Part shown: in pieces, positions 34,565-44,490 of the stretch
Numbering within the stretch: the first letter of the stretch is position 1
How the letters are laid out: each line of letters starts with the position of its first letter
Origin: Robertkochia flava
GTDB taxonomy: Bacteria; Bacteroidota; Bacteroidia; Flavobacteriales; Flavobacteriaceae
NCBI RefSeq assembly: GCF_020166515.1
Contig: NZ_JAINZT010000005.1
Location: 186,001 to 250,000 of the forward strand
Reading direction: 5' to 3'
Length of the DNA stretch: 64,000 bases
Translations under genes and position numbers: made by a program
Notes under the pieces: model-generated
Told to the model about the DNA's origin: nothing
The model's input: the letters and a program-made list of their open reading frames with translations, nothing else
Databases searched by the model: none

Positions 34565-35277
34565 GATCTTACTTTTATTCGTTTTTTTAGTTTTCTAACA
34601 GTAGGAGAAGAAATGTACCAAAGGATGAAGCCACTGAGCACGGTAATGAGCCCCAAAAGGGAGAAGGCTCGCAAAACGGTGGTGTTAAAATTATCCCTTC
34701 CTTCATAATCCATGGTATGGGTCATCCATAAGAAGTCAAAAATGCGCCAGTCCCGGTGTCTTACCGTCTGGAACTTTCCGTCTTTCATGGAGACATAGGC
34801 CTTGAGCTGTTCATCCCCTTCATAGGAGATCACATAGGCCGGGAGCATTTTCTCCCGGTATTCGTGGTGATCACCTGCCTCCGCGATGGAAGCCACCGAG
34901 GCTACCTGCAGCTCATCCTGCATATAACTAGAGGCAACGCTAAGGGCTTCCTCCTCAGAGATGGTGGCCTTTGGTGCACCGGTATGGGCATTGTACAGCA
35001 TGTTTTTATTTACCCAGTAGTAGGGTTGTTCGTCAATAACCCTTAATTCCAGGTAATTGATACCTTCGGAAACCTCAAGGGTGGAAGGGGAGACCAGGGC
35101 TTTTTGTTTCCCGGGCTCAAAGTTCAGGTTTTTAAACTGGTCGCCATGGATCTCATCAATGTCGGTCCAGCTAAAATACATGCCGCTTACAGTCCACATG
35201 ATGAATTGCAAGCCGAGGATGATCCCCAGGTAACGGTGGGCCTTTCTCAGGGCCATTGCTTTTTTTCGATCGATCAT
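34561..35277 (-). CDS. PepSY-domain membrane protein
   Basis: The 238-residue protein has two membrane helices ([20 protein letters not shown] at about 15-34; [19 protein letters not shown] at about 205-225) and between them a PepSY-type periplasmic domain ([40 protein letters not shown]). It resembles PiuB-like/PepSY-TM proteins that handle metals or iron reductase partners. A basic tail ([10 protein letters not shown]) is cytoplasmic. It overlaps copA by four bases and cusB by four, so it is part of the copper operon. A role in periplasmic Cu handling is my inference. Confidence 0.82.
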   Translation of the reverse strand: MIDRKKAMALRKAHRYLGIILGLQFIMWTVSGMYFSWTDIDEIHGDQFKNLNFEPGKQKALVSPSTLEVSEGINYLELRVIDEQPYYWVNKNMLYNAHTGAPKATISEEEALSVASSYMQDELQVASVASIAEAGDHHEYREKMLPAYVISYEGDEQLKAYVSMKDGKFQTVRHRDWRIFDFLWMTHTMDYEGRDNFNTTVLRAFSLLGLITVLSGFILWYISSPTVRKLKKRIKVRS

Positions 35278-37784
35278 TTTAAGGTTTTGATTTGGGCACT
35301 TCTAAGGCGAAGGGCATTGGTAATTACGGATACAGAACTGAAACTCATGGCCAGGGCCGCTATCATAGGCGATAGTAAAACCCCGAAGAAGGGGTAGAGT
35401 ACCCCTGCGGCTACCGGTACTCCGATCATATTATATATCAGGGCAAAGAACAGGTTCTGTTTTATATTGGTCATCACTTTTTCACTGAGCATTCTGGCCT
35501 TCACCAGCCCGCTGATATCTCCTTTAAGCAAGGTGAGTTGTGCACTTTCAATGGCTACATCGGTACCCGTTCCCATGGCAATTCCTATGTCGCTTTGGGC
35601 AAGAGCAGGGGCATCATTAATACCATCTCCGGTCATGGCTACAATCTCTCCCTGATCCTGGAGGTCCTTCACTATCTTTAGTTTGTCTTCGGGTAAAAGT
35701 CCGGCCCGGAAGTCAGAGATCCCGATATGGCTGGCTACTGCTTTGGCCGTATCTGCATTATCCCCGGTTAGCATGATCACCCGAAGGCCATGTTGCTGGA
35801 GGGTATTAATGGCGTTTTTACTGTTTTTTCGGATCTTGTCTGTAATGACAACATACCCTGCCAAGACCCCGTTAATTGCCATAAGAGGTACGGTCTTTCC
35901 TTCCTTTTGAATCCGGGCGATCTCATCTGCCACCCCGGGCGAAATCGCGACTCCTTCTTCCTTTAGGAAGTTTTGATTTCCGAGAAGAATGGTAGCCTGA
36001 TCTGTCACCCCTCTTACCCCTTTGCCGGTGACGGCCTCAAAATCCTGTACCTCTTTCAGAGGGATATGGAGTTCTTTAGCATGGGTTACCATGGCGTCTG
36101 CCAAGGGGTGCTCGCTGTTGCTGTTGATGGTCGCTGCCATCCCGGCCAGGGAGGCTTCGGTATATTCCGGGTGGGTGGAGACCACTTTTTCCACGGCAGG
36201 TTTTCCTTCTGTCAGTGTTCCGGTTTTATCGGTGAGCACTACGGTTGCTTTTGCCATTTTTTCAAGAGCTTCAGCATTTTTAACCAGAACCCCCGATTGT
36301 GCCCCTTTTCCAACTCCGACCATGACAGACATGGGGGTGGCAAGTCCCAGGGCGCAGGGACAGGCAATGATCAAAACCGCAATGGCGTTGATAAGGGCAT
36401 AGCTCAGGGAAGGTTCCGGCCCCCAGATCGCCCATATGGCAAAGGTGATCAGGGCGGTGAGCACAACGATGGGTACAAACCAAGCCGAAATACGATCGGC
36501 CAGGTTTTGAATAGGAGCCCGGGACCGACTGGCCTCATTCACTAAATGGATGATCTGGGCTAGCAGCGTGTCTTTTCCTACCTTTTCAGCCTCCATAGTA
36601 AAACTCCGGTTTCCGTTAACGGTACCTGCCTTGACGGGATCCCCCTCATGCTTTTCAACACCCAAAGGTTCGCCTGTGATCATCGATTCGTCGATTACGG
36701 TATTCCCTTCTGATACATGGCCGTCTACGGGAATCTTCTCTCCTGGCTTTACCTTGAGCAGATCTCCTGTCCTTATCTGGGATACAGCAATGATTTCTTC
36801 CTTGCCATTAACGACCCGGGTGGCCTGGTTGGGCGTAAGTTGCAACAACTCTTTTACGGCCGCATTGGTTTTTCGATGCGCACGGGCCTCCAGTAACTGT
36901 CCGAGTAATACCAGGGTAAGGATCACCGTTGCCGACTCGAAATACAGGTGTACGGTACCATCTCCGGTTTTAAACTGGTCCGGAAAAATATCGGGAAACA
37001 AGAGGGCAACAAGACTGTAGATCCAAGCAACTCCGGCTCCGATACCAATCAGGGTAAACATGTTAAGGTTCCAGTATTTTAAAGACCTCCAGGCCCGTTC
37101 AAAGAACATCCAGGTCGCGTAAAACACCACCGGTATAGAGAGCAGCAGTTGCAGCCAGTCCCAGTACACCCGGTCCATGAGGTTATAGAGTGGGTTTGGA
37201 TGCAGCATATCTGACATCGCTATCAGAAATACGGGTAGGGTAAAAGCAACGGCAACTTTAAATTTTTTTAATAATCGGGTATATGTATCGTCTTCTGCAT
37301 CAGCCTCGGCATCTTTAGGAACGAGGTCCATTCCGCAGATGGGACAAGATCCGGGACCATCCTGTTCGACCTCGGGATGCATGGGACAGGTGTAAATTAC
37401 AGGAGTATTCGAAGTAACGGCCTGTTTTACCAGGTCCATTCCACATACCGGACAGTCGCCGGGTTGGTCATAGGTTTTATCGCCCTCACAATGCATAGGG
37501 CAATACCAGGAACCGGGCGAATCTGATGATTCGGAAGAGACTTGTTTTTTCGGTTGTGGCGGGGCCGTATAGTTTTCGGGATGAATACTGTAGTTGCCAC
37601 CTTCTTCCTCAAAGGCTTTTTGTAAGGTTTCCAGGGGAATATGATGCTCCATGCTCACCACGGCTTTCTTAGCCTCGAGATCAACCCGGGCCTCAAGTAC
37701 CCCCTCCTGTTTTTTCAAAAGGGATTCAACATGGGCTCGGCAACCGTTACAACTCATTCCTTCTATGTGGTAGGTATGTTTCAT
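35274..37784 (-). CDS. copA: Copper-translocating P1B-type ATPase
   Basis: I start at [15 protein letters not shown] (37784) as an ATG before it adds eight non-family residues. The 836-residue protein has an N-terminal HMA domain ([10 protein letters not shown]), two heavy-metal-binding domains ([20 protein letters not shown] at about 95 and [20 protein letters not shown] at about 132), eight membrane helices with the transport motif [11 protein letters not shown], phosphorylation loop [20 protein letters not shown] and [14 protein letters not shown]. It exports Cu(I) from the cytoplasm. It overlaps the PepSY gene by four bases and is preceded by an intercistronic hairpin. Confidence 0.95.
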   Translation of the reverse strand: MKHTYHIEGMSCNGCRAHVESLLKKQEGVLEARVDLEAKKAVVSMEHHIPLETLQKAFEEEGGNYSIHPENYTAPPQPKKQVSSESSDSPGSWYCPMHCEGDKTYDQPGDCPVCGMDLVKQAVTSNTPVIYTCPMHPEVEQDGPGSCPICGMDLVPKDAEADAEDDTYTRLLKKFKVAVAFTLPVFLIAMSDMLHPNPLYNLMDRVYWDWLQLLLSIPVVFYATWMFFERAWRSLKYWNLNMFTLIGIGAGVAWIYSLVALLFPDIFPDQFKTGDGTVHLYFESATVILTLVLLGQLLEARAHRKTNAAVKELLQLTPNQATRVVNGKEEIIAVSQIRTGDLLKVKPGEKIPVDGHVSEGNTVIDESMITGEPLGVEKHEGDPVKAGTVNGNRSFTMEAEKVGKDTLLAQIIHLVNEASRSRAPIQNLADRISAWFVPIVVLTALITFAIWAIWGPEPSLSYALINAIAVLIIACPCALGLATPMSVMVGVGKGAQSGVLVKNAEALEKMAKATVVLTDKTGTLTEGKPAVEKVVSTHPEYTEASLAGMAATINSNSEHPLADAMVTHAKELHIPLKEVQDFEAVTGKGVRGVTDQATILLGNQNFLKEEGVAISPGVADEIARIQKEGKTVPLMAINGVLAGYVVITDKIRKNSKNAINTLQQHGLRVIMLTGDNADTAKAVASHIGISDFRAGLLPEDKLKIVKDLQDQGEIVAMTGDGINDAPALAQSDIGIAMGTGTDVAIESAQLTLLKGDISGLVKARMLSEKVMTNIKQNLFFALIYNMIGVPVAAGVLYPFFGVLLSPMIAALAMSFSSVSVITNALRLRSAQIKTLK

Positions 37785-37799
37785 CCTGTGATATTTATT

Positions 37800-37836
37800 G
37801 GGTAGCACCCCGGGTTTAGGATTCCCGGGGTACCCA
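37800..37836 (-). other. Intercistronic stem-loop between the DUF3347 gene and copA
   Basis: GGGTA...CCCCGGG pairs with CCCGGGGTACCC around a loop TTTAGGATT. On the minus strand it lies after the DUF3347 stop and 15 bases before the copA start. There is no U-tract, so an mRNA processing or stability role is more likely than termination. Confidence 0.65.
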
Positions 37837-37842
37837 ATCTGA

Positions 37843-38460
37843 TTATTTTATGGTTTCCTTCACCGCTCCACAGTGAAGCATTTTGTCTCCGAAATACGGG
37901 TTCATGATCTCTTTGTTGTCTGAGATCCATGAGGCTCCGGTATTGTTAAATGCCATCGGGCAATACTGTCTGTACACCTCTCCTGAGGTCAGAGCTCCGT
38001 TCATCATCTCAGATACGGCTGCAGTAATGGCAACAAACGCCTTGCGCTGCGCTTCAACATCTTCAGACTGGGCAATCGTCTGGGCAGCAGCTTTCAATGC
38101 TTCCTGGTCTCCGGCTTTATCAGCCAGTGTACTGGCAGCAGTAGCAGCTGCAGCGGCATCGGTAGCTACCAGGGCATCCTTAAGTGCGATATAGGCTTTA
38201 AAGGTTTCTGCTGTAGCTTCGTCTTTGAATTCAAGGGCAGCAGTTTGCTGGTCGCTGTTCATGTTTCCATGGTCTTCATGCATGCCTTCCTGGTTGTGCA
38301 TGGCTTCTTGATCGTCCTTATGCATTCCGTCATGCATCTCTACTTGGTCATTGGCGGCTTCTTCAGCCTTCTTTTTATCCTCTGTTCCGCAGGAAGTAAA
38401 TGCAGTGAATACCAATCCACTCATTAAAAGTGCAGCAAGGGTTTTGTTTACTCGTTTCAT
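37843..38460 (-). CDS. DUF3347 lipoprotein with Met/His-rich linker, candidate copper chaperone
   Basis: The 205-residue protein has a lipobox TAFTSC (Cys24), a Met/His-rich linker ([31 protein letters not shown]) and a helical DUF3347 domain ending [20 protein letters not shown] then [15 protein letters not shown]-type sequence. The same C-terminal motif ends the CusB adaptor of this operon. Cys, Met and His positions suit Cu(I)/Cu(II) binding in the periplasm. It overlaps cusC by four bases. Copper binding by this family is an inference from composition and context. Confidence 0.8.
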   Translation of the reverse strand: MKRVNKTLAALLMSGLVFTAFTSCGTEDKKKAEEAANDQVEMHDGMHKDDQEAMHNQEGMHEDHGNMNSDQQTAALEFKDEATAETFKAYIALKDALVATDAAAAATAASTLADKAGDQEALKAAAQTIAQSEDVEAQRKAFVAITAAVSEMMNGALTSGEVYRQYCPMAFNNTGASWISDNKEIMNPYFGDKMLHCGAVKETIK

Positions 38461-39701
38461 GTTGTAGTACTTAAATAATTAATAATTAATGATTCATTAT
38501 AATAGGAGCGAACCTCATCGATAAGGCTCATTTCAAATCGCAACTGCATATCCTGGATATCCAGCAATTCATTGAAATCGATTGTTCCGGTTTCATAGGA
38601 CCTGAGCAGGATTTCCATGGCATTTTCTGCTTCCCTGATATTCTTCTGCAGGGTTTCCGTATTGATCCTGGCTGTGGTTCGGGAATTTACAGCTTCGTAT
38701 AATACCGTTTCAAGGCGGTTTCTGCGTTCCTGACGGTCAAATTCTAGGCTTTGTATTTTCATATCATTCTGCCGTGATACAGACCGGTATTTTTTATTGA
38801 ATAGCGGAATGGTAACCGATACCATAGGCATGATAATATCCTTTCCGTTGTCTGCCGGGTTCATATCAGTCCGTTTTTCCACTGGAATATAATCCAGTCC
38901 GAAACCCAGGTTAGGAGCAGCCTCCTTTTTGTTGAGTTCCTCTGACTGCACCACAGACTCGTACATCTCTTCGAATTTCACCAGTTCCGGATGCAGATCC
39001 AGGTTGATGGTTTGCATATCCATTGCTTCCACTTGGAGCATGAGGGTGTCGGGCAGGGTGACCGGGGCAGTGCTTTCAGTACCGGTAAGATTGTGAAAAC
39101 GAACTGTTTCGGTTTCCGTTTGTTGTTTTAAAAGGGCCAGTTTGTTCTCCAGCTCGTTTTTCCGGATCTGGATCTTAAACACAGATACCGCAGATCCTTT
39201 CCCAGTTTCCAGTCCGCTAAGGGCCAGTTGTTCATAGGAGTCGGTTAAGGTAAGCTGTCTCGAGACCACTTCCATTTTTTTCTTCAGCGCGTACAACCGG
39301 TAATAGGTTCCGGAGAGCTCCAGGATAAGCTTACGCTCCCTGATGAGTACCTCCAGGGCCTGGGCATCGGCCAGGGAGGCGGTAAAGTTCTGCCGGGCAG
39401 AGATATTCCCAAACCAGGGAATCATTTGCTTTACCGAGAATCTCGCACGCTGTGCACCGGTACGCGTTTCCGGTTCACTCACAAAGTATCCTACCCCAAA
39501 TTCTGTATTGGGAAGGGCGTTGACTTCTTCCGTTTTTTCCTTGCTGATCTCATAGGCCAGCCGGCTGGAAGCCAGGTCCGGATTATGTTCCAGTGCCTGT
39601 AATATATACGTTTGTAACAGGGGGGAAGGATCCTGGGCGTATATGGTAAAACCTGAAGTGAGGCTCAGGGCCAGGGCCAAAAGATATCGGGTGTGTTTCA
39701 T
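38457..39701 (-). CDS. TolC/CusC-like outer-membrane efflux protein
   Basis: The 414-residue protein has a signal peptide ending TIYAQ (residue 22) and two repeats of the TolC-type coiled-coil hairpin (LEHNPDLASSRLAYEISKEK, VVSRQLTLTDSYEQLALSGL; LDLHPELVKFEEMYESVVQS, EIRLEAV-like end). GTIDFNELLDIQDMQLRFEM is the usual final helix motif. It forms the trimeric channel of a CusCBA copper efflux complex. It overlaps CusA by four bases and the DUF3347 gene by four. Confidence 0.88.
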   Translation of the reverse strand: MKHTRYLLALALSLTSGFTIYAQDPSPLLQTYILQALEHNPDLASSRLAYEISKEKTEEVNALPNTEFGVGYFVSEPETRTGAQRARFSVKQMIPWFGNISARQNFTASLADAQALEVLIRERKLILELSGTYYRLYALKKKMEVVSRQLTLTDSYEQLALSGLETGKGSAVSVFKIQIRKNELENKLALLKQQTETETVRFHNLTGTESTAPVTLPDTLMLQVEAMDMQTINLDLHPELVKFEEMYESVVQSEELNKKEAAPNLGFGLDYIPVEKRTDMNPADNGKDIIMPMVSVTIPLFNKKYRSVSRQNDMKIQSLEFDRQERRNRLETVLYEAVNSRTTARINTETLQKNIREAENAMEILLRSYETGTIDFNELLDIQDMQLRFEMSLIDEVRSYYNESLIINYLSTTT

Positions 39702-42700
39702 GACTGTTTTCTTTTAAGTTGGAATTCCTTAACCATACTGAACAATACCGGAACCACAAACAGGGTGATCAGGGCGATGGTCATTCCTCCGAAGGCCGGG
39801 ATGGCCATCGGGATCATAATATCGCTGCCACGCCCGGTAGAGGTAAGTATCGGGATCAGGGCCAGCAGGGTAGTAGCCGTGGTCATTAAACATGGACGGA
39901 TACGTTTTTCTCCGGCCTCGATAACGGAATCCCTGATCTCGCGAACCGTGTCGGGAGTATTCGCCCTGAAGGTTTGTGTGAGGTAGGTGGCCATCACCAC
40001 CCCGTCGTCGGTGGCAATTCCGAAAAGCGCAATAAAACCAACCCATACAGCAACACTGAGATTGATGGTTTTTATGTTAAGCAGGCTTCTGAAATGAATC
40101 CCGAACAATTCAAAGTTCATAAACCATTCCTGTCCGTATAACCAGATCATAATAAAACCTCCGGCAAAGGCAACGGCGATCCCTGTAAAAACCATCAGGG
40201 AGGTGGTTACCGAGCGAAACTGGAAGTACAGGATCAGGAAAATAATGAGCAGTGATAAGGGAACCACCAGTTGAAGGGTCTTTTCTGCTCTTAGCTGATT
40301 TTCGTAGGTCCCGGTAAATTTAAAACTTATCCCGGAGGGTACTACCAGGTCTCCGGATTCAATGCGGTTTCTGATTTCTTTTTGCGCATTCTCCACCACA
40401 TCTACTTCCGCAAATCCGTCTACCTTGTCAAACAGTACATAGCCTACCAGGAAAGTGTCTTCGCTCTTGATCATTTGCGGACCCTTTTCGTAACGGATAT
40501 GGGCAACCTCACTCAGGGGGATCTGACTTCGGTCTGCGGTGGTCAGGAAGATGTTTTCCAGGGCCCCGGGATCGTTTCTGAGTTCCCGCGGATAGCGCAC
40601 CCTCACCCCGTAACGTTCCCGTCCTTCCACGGTTTGGGTGAGGGGCATGCCTCCCACAACCACTTCAAGGGTTTTTTGAGCCTCTTCTACAGTAATCCCG
40701 TAACGGGCCAGTTGCTCGCGGTCAAGATCGATCAGCAGGTAAGGCTTTCCAACGATACGGTCTGCAAATACGGCCTCGTCCTTAACCCCCTCTGCGGTTT
40801 TCAGGATATTTTCCAATTCCATCCCGAACGCCTCGATCTTATTGAGGTCCTGACCTTTTATCTTAATCCCCATAGGCGCCCGCATTCCGGTTTGTAACAT
40901 CACCAGGCGCGTTTCAATAGGTTGCAGCTTAGGGGCAGAAGTAACCCCTGGGAGTTTGGTAACCCTGACGATCTCGTTCCAGATGTCGTCGGGAGTGCGA
41001 ATTTCAGGCCTCCAGTTTCTGTAGTAAGCTCCGTCTTCATCAGGGATCAGTTCGTCTGTATCTGCAGGGAACCCTGACGGAATGACAGGGATATCGTTAT
41101 TTCTGTCCTGATTGGGATTCACTGCGGTGCCCCCGGACTTTAGTACGAATGCTCCCGATGCATCTACCCGGTATCTTTGTTTTTCTCCGGACTCATTTTC
41201 CTTGTATTCCGGGTGATAGAGGATAATGTTCTCATACATGGAAAGCGGCGCAGGATCGAGCGCACTCTCCGTTCTTCCGGCCTTACCAACAACCGTGGCG
41301 ATCTCCGGTATGGATTGTACCGCCATATCGAGCTGTTGCAATACCCGCTTGTTTTCTGCCACTCCCGAATGGGGGAGGGAGGTAGGCATCAATAGAAAGG
41401 ACCCCTCATTTAGAGCCGGCATAAATTCCTTACCGGTGTTTCTCCAGATAGCAAGCCCCAGGATGATCAGGGTGGTGGGAACTATCAGGAATACTTTTTT
41501 ATGGTTCAGCGTCCAGCGTAAAATCCGGGAATAATGTCTTATAAAAAGTGTAAAGGCTCCCAATAACCCGAAACAGATAAGGGAAACAAAGATGATGTTA
41601 GGAACCACAGACCGGTCAAAGCCCAGGGGACGCCAATAGGTGGCCAACAGCAGCACAATAGCCAGGGCAGTGAGTCCTGTATGCCACCAGGTACGTTTTT
41701 GCTCGGTTATCTTTTTGGAGAATGCAAGGTGGTTTACCACAGCGAACCCCGGAAGTACCAGTCCTGCCCAATACCCTTTCACCAGGGCATAGCCACCCAG
41801 GAGGATCAGGACGATGTTCCAAAAGTGTTTCAGCCAGCCTTTTCCTGTCCTGCGTTTAAAGAGCATTGCTGCAAATGGCGGAATCAGGAAAAGGGTTACT
41901 ATAATGGATGCTGTAAGGGCCATGGTCTTGGTAAAGGCCAGCGGACGGAACAGTTTTCCTTCGGCACCGATCATGGTAAAGACCGGGATAAAACTAATAA
42001 TTGTGGTTAGTACGGCCGTAATGATAGCTCCGGATACTTCGGTGGTTGCCTGATACACAATCGTGTTTACCGGTTGACTTTCCCCTTTCTCTTCCAGGTG
42101 CCTGATGATATTTTCCGAGAGAATTACCCCGACATCTACCATGGTTCCAATGGCAATGGCAATTCCGGACAATGCCACAATGTTCGCATCTACGTGAAAG
42201 ATCTTCATGGAAATAAATACCATGAGCACGGCGATGGGCAGCAGCCCTGAAATAAGAACAGAAGCTCTGAGATTATAAACCATCACTATGATCACAAGGA
42301 TGGTGATCAGGATCTCGAAGGTAAGGGCTTCATTAAGGGTTCCCAGGGTTTCTTCAATAAGCTCGGAACGGTCATAGAAGGGAACAACGGTAAGTTTAGA
42401 AAGGCGACCGTCTTTTAATTCCTTAGAGGGCAATCCATCTTTCAGTTCTGCGATCCGGGCTTTAACATTGTTGATCACTTCCATGGGGTTGGCCCCGTAA
42501 CGGGCCACAACCACACCGCCAACGACTTCGGCTCCTTCCTTATCCAGGATGCCCCGACGTTCTGCCGGACCCATGGAAACCTTTGCAATGTCGCCGATAC
42601 GCAGGGGGGTGTAGTTGTTTACGGCGACAACCGCCTGCTCGAGATCCTTCAGGTCTTTGATATACCCGAGTCCGCGTACCAGGTATTCTGCCTGGTTGAT

Positions 42701-43423
42701 CTCTATGGTCTGTGCTCCCACATCGCGGTTACTTTCCTTAACGGCTTTCACCACCTGATTTAAGGTGATGTTGTACTGACGCATGAGCTCCGGATCCAGA
42801 TCAATATGGTATTCCCTGACGTAACCTCCTATCGAACTCACCTCTGAGACGCCCCCTGCAGAGGATAAGGCATATTTTACATAGTAATCCTGGATACTTC
42901 TTAGCTCCTGAAGGGTCCATCCTCCGGTGGTGTTACCATCCTGATCTCTTCCTTCAAGGGTATACCAGAAGATCTGTCCCAAACCTGTGGCATCGGGACC
43001 CAGAGAAGGATTTACCCCATCAGGCAGGAGGCCCGAAGGGAGGGAGTTGAGTTTTTCCAGGATACGAGATCTGCTCCAGTAGAACTCGATGTCTTCTTCG
43101 AAAATGATGTAAATACTGGAAAACCCGAACATGGAAGTACTTCGGATGGTCTTTACCCCTGGTATGCCCAAAAGAGAGGAGGTCAGGGGATAGGTTACCT
43201 GGTCCTGGATATCCTGGGGCGACCGTCCCGGCCATTTGGTGAATACGATTTGCTGATTTTCTCCAATATCCGGAATGGCATCAACGGCAACCGGGTCATT
43301 GGGTAACAGGGGAGTCTCCCAGTTAAAGGGGGCAACCATGATGCCCCATCCGGTAAAGCATACCAGCAGAATTACTGCGATGAGTTTGTTCTCTATAAGA
43401 AACTTAATAGTGCGATTAAGCAT
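39698..43423 (-). CDS. cusA: CusA-like heavy-metal RND efflux pump
   Basis: The 1241-residue protein starts MLNRTIKFLIENKLIAVILL and has the RND motifs GSDATGLGQIFWYTL-type periplasmic loop (DATGLGQIFWYTLEG), IAIAIGTMVDVGVILSENII with the proton-relay Asp/Glu, and the C-terminal FATDDGVVMATYL region. CusA pumps Cu(I)/Ag(I) from periplasm or inner membrane through CusC. It is about 190 residues longer than E. coli CusA: about residues 505-620 contain four additional hydrophobic segments, and about 720-790 a Pro/Asp-rich loop. It overlaps cusC by four bases; a Cys-rich small protein precedes it. Confidence 0.9.
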   Translation of the reverse strand: MLNRTIKFLIENKLIAVILLVCFTGWGIMVAPFNWETPLLPNDPVAVDAIPDIGENQQIVFTKWPGRSPQDIQDQVTYPLTSSLLGIPGVKTIRSTSMFGFSSIYIIFEEDIEFYWSRSRILEKLNSLPSGLLPDGVNPSLGPDATGLGQIFWYTLEGRDQDGNTTGGWTLQELRSIQDYYVKYALSSAGGVSEVSSIGGYVREYHIDLDPELMRQYNITLNQVVKAVKESNRDVGAQTIEINQAEYLVRGLGYIKDLKDLEQAVVAVNNYTPLRIGDIAKVSMGPAERRGILDKEGAEVVGGVVVARYGANPMEVINNVKARIAELKDGLPSKELKDGRLSKLTVVPFYDRSELIEETLGTLNEALTFEILITILVIIVMVYNLRASVLISGLLPIAVLMVFISMKIFHVDANIVALSGIAIAIGTMVDVGVILSENIIRHLEEKGESQPVNTIVYQATTEVSGAIITAVLTTIISFIPVFTMIGAEGKLFRPLAFTKTMALTASIIVTLFLIPPFAAMLFKRRTGKGWLKHFWNIVLILLGGYALVKGYWAGLVLPGFAVVNHLAFSKKITEQKRTWWHTGLTALAIVLLLATYWRPLGFDRSVVPNIIFVSLICFGLLGAFTLFIRHYSRILRWTLNHKKVFLIVPTTLIILGLAIWRNTGKEFMPALNEGSFLLMPTSLPHSGVAENKRVLQQLDMAVQSIPEIATVVGKAGRTESALDPAPLSMYENIILYHPEYKENESGEKQRYRVDASGAFVLKSGGTAVNPNQDRNNDIPVIPSGFPADTDELIPDEDGAYYRNWRPEIRTPDDIWNEIVRVTKLPGVTSAPKLQPIETRLVMLQTGMRAPMGIKIKGQDLNKIEAFGMELENILKTAEGVKDEAVFADRIVGKPYLLIDLDREQLARYGITVEEAQKTLEVVVGGMPLTQTVEGRERYGVRVRYPRELRNDPGALENIFLTTADRSQIPLSEVAHIRYEKGPQMIKSEDTFLVGYVLFDKVDGFAEVDVVENAQKEIRNRIESGDLVVPSGISFKFTGTYENQLRAEKTLQLVVPLSLLIIFLILYFQFRSVTTSLMVFTGIAVAFAGGFIMIWLYGQEWFMNFELFGIHFRSLLNIKTINLSVAVWVGFIALFGIATDDGVVMATYLTQTFRANTPDTVREIRDSVIEAGEKRIRPCLMTTATTLLALIPILTSTGRGSDIMIPMAIPAFGGMTIALITLFVVPVLFSMVKEFQLKRKQS

Positions 43424-43504
43424 AGGATCTGAATGTGGTTTTAGACAAAGAATAGTTGAGGCCTGACATGAAGTTGCCAGCCCTTAAAAGGTCTTAAAAC
43501 CGGA

Positions 43505-43921
43505 TCAGATTAAGTATGATTCGTAAAATACAGGAAGATCTTTAATGAGGAGGGGCGGACTGTAATCCTTGAATTCAGGTCGCTCGGGAGTTTCCTCTTC
43601 AAAGAAAAGAGAGAAGGAATACATGAAAGCAGCGATAACCACCTGGGGAACTTCGGACGACCCATCCTGGGCCGGACTTACTTCGTCCTGGCCTTCGATC
43701 AGAATGTGCTCCTCAGAACAACACGGGGTAGCATCAACCTGTTCGCCCTTCGTTGTTTCTGCCATCATCATATCCATGCCGCAGTCTTCAGCAGGCAGTA
43801 TCAACGAAACATCGACGAGGTGATCCATACAATAGTGCTTATTGATGGAAAATGACATCGTCGAGAACATGACCACAAAGGCCATGAGCATCGCTGATAT
43901 TTTCTTGATAACCGCTTTCAT
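43505..43921 (-). CDS. Small Cys-rich HYC_CC_PP-type protein heading the copper operon
   Basis: Starting at MKAVIKKISAM (43921), the 138-residue protein has an N-terminal hydrophobic segment, then NKHYCMDHL (HYC), DCGMDMMMA (Met-rich), TPCCSEEH (CC) and DYSPPLLIKDLPVF (PP). These features define the flavobacterial HYC_CC_PP family, which co-occurs with copper or other metal efflux genes. Its function is unknown; Cys, Met and His placement suggest metal binding. It precedes cusA by about 80 bases and has a -7 box 10 bases before its start, so it is probably the first gene of the copper transcript. Confidence 0.8.
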   Translation of the reverse strand: MKAVIKKISAMLMAFVVMFSTMSFSINKHYCMDHLVDVSLILPAEDCGMDMMMAETTKGEQVDATPCCSEEHILIEGQDEVSPAQDGSSEVPQVVIAAFMYSFSLFFEEETPERPEFKDYSPPLLIKDLPVFYESYLI

Positions 43922-43930
43922 TTCAACTAA

Positions 43931-43938
43931 CAAAAGTA
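43931..43938 (-). promoter_or_regulatory. -7 box for the copper operon
   Basis: On the minus strand TACTTTTG matches TAnnTTTG and ends nine bases before the ATG at 43921, preceded by an A/T-rich tract. Confidence 0.55.
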
Positions 43939-44047
43939 ATACTCTTTTTTTTAATAAAAATAATTTGTTGTGAAAACGCTGTTAAAAGGAGTATGTACAC
44001 CTCTTGAAAGGCAAGGTGGGTTAGCGGTTAGCGCGAATGAAAACCGT

Positions 44048-44341
44048 TTATTCTATTTCGCCTTCCCAGCAAATATTTGCCTCTTTTTGCTCTGTAATGG
44101 CTTTATAGTGGTTGTAGGTGGCCTCGTTGATGGTCATGTCAAATTCGCCACTACCGGCGTTGTTCTCCAGGGTAGCCGTGTAATTGCAGGTATTGTCCAC
44201 GCATCCGTAACTCAATCCAATCAGGTAGAGTTCACATTGGGCGTCTTCGCCGGGATTTTCTTCCGTTTTCGTGCAGGAGAAAAAAATGCTGACTGCAGTG
44301 CACAGCAATAGCAGGCGTTTGCTTTGGTTAAGTAGGTTCAT
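44048..44341 (-). CDS. Small lipoprotein, unknown
   Basis: From MNLLNQSKRLLLLCTAVSIF (44341) the 97-residue protein has a lipobox FFSC (Cys23), then an acidic part with four cysteines (AQCELYLIGLSYGCVDNTCN and ICWEGEIE). Paired cysteines suggest disulfides in the periplasm. Longer upstream starts reach 44395 but add a stretch without signal properties. No family is recognised; it is monocistronic. Confidence 0.65.
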   Translation of the reverse strand: MNLLNQSKRLLLLCTAVSIFFSCTKTEENPGEDAQCELYLIGLSYGCVDNTCNYTATLENNAGSGEFDMTINEATYNHYKAITEQKEANICWEGEIE

Positions 44342-44490
44342 TTTAGTTCGGATTTGGTATCGCAAGAAAAGAAAAATCTTATAAATATTAAACAATTCTC
44401 ATTATTTCCGTCTTATAATGGGTGGAATATGATGGCTGTAAGGGAATTATGACTTAAATTTAGGGGTCACCTAAACCAATACAGTGCGTT

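Noticed and set aside
39729-40046. 105-codon frame on the same strand within cusA.
   Set aside because: It is an out-of-frame overlap of the CusA C-terminal coding region without any family resemblance.
43970-44311. 113-codon plus-strand frame across the small lipoprotein gene.
   Set aside because: It is the antisense shadow of the lipoprotein at 44048-44341, which has a signal and lipobox.
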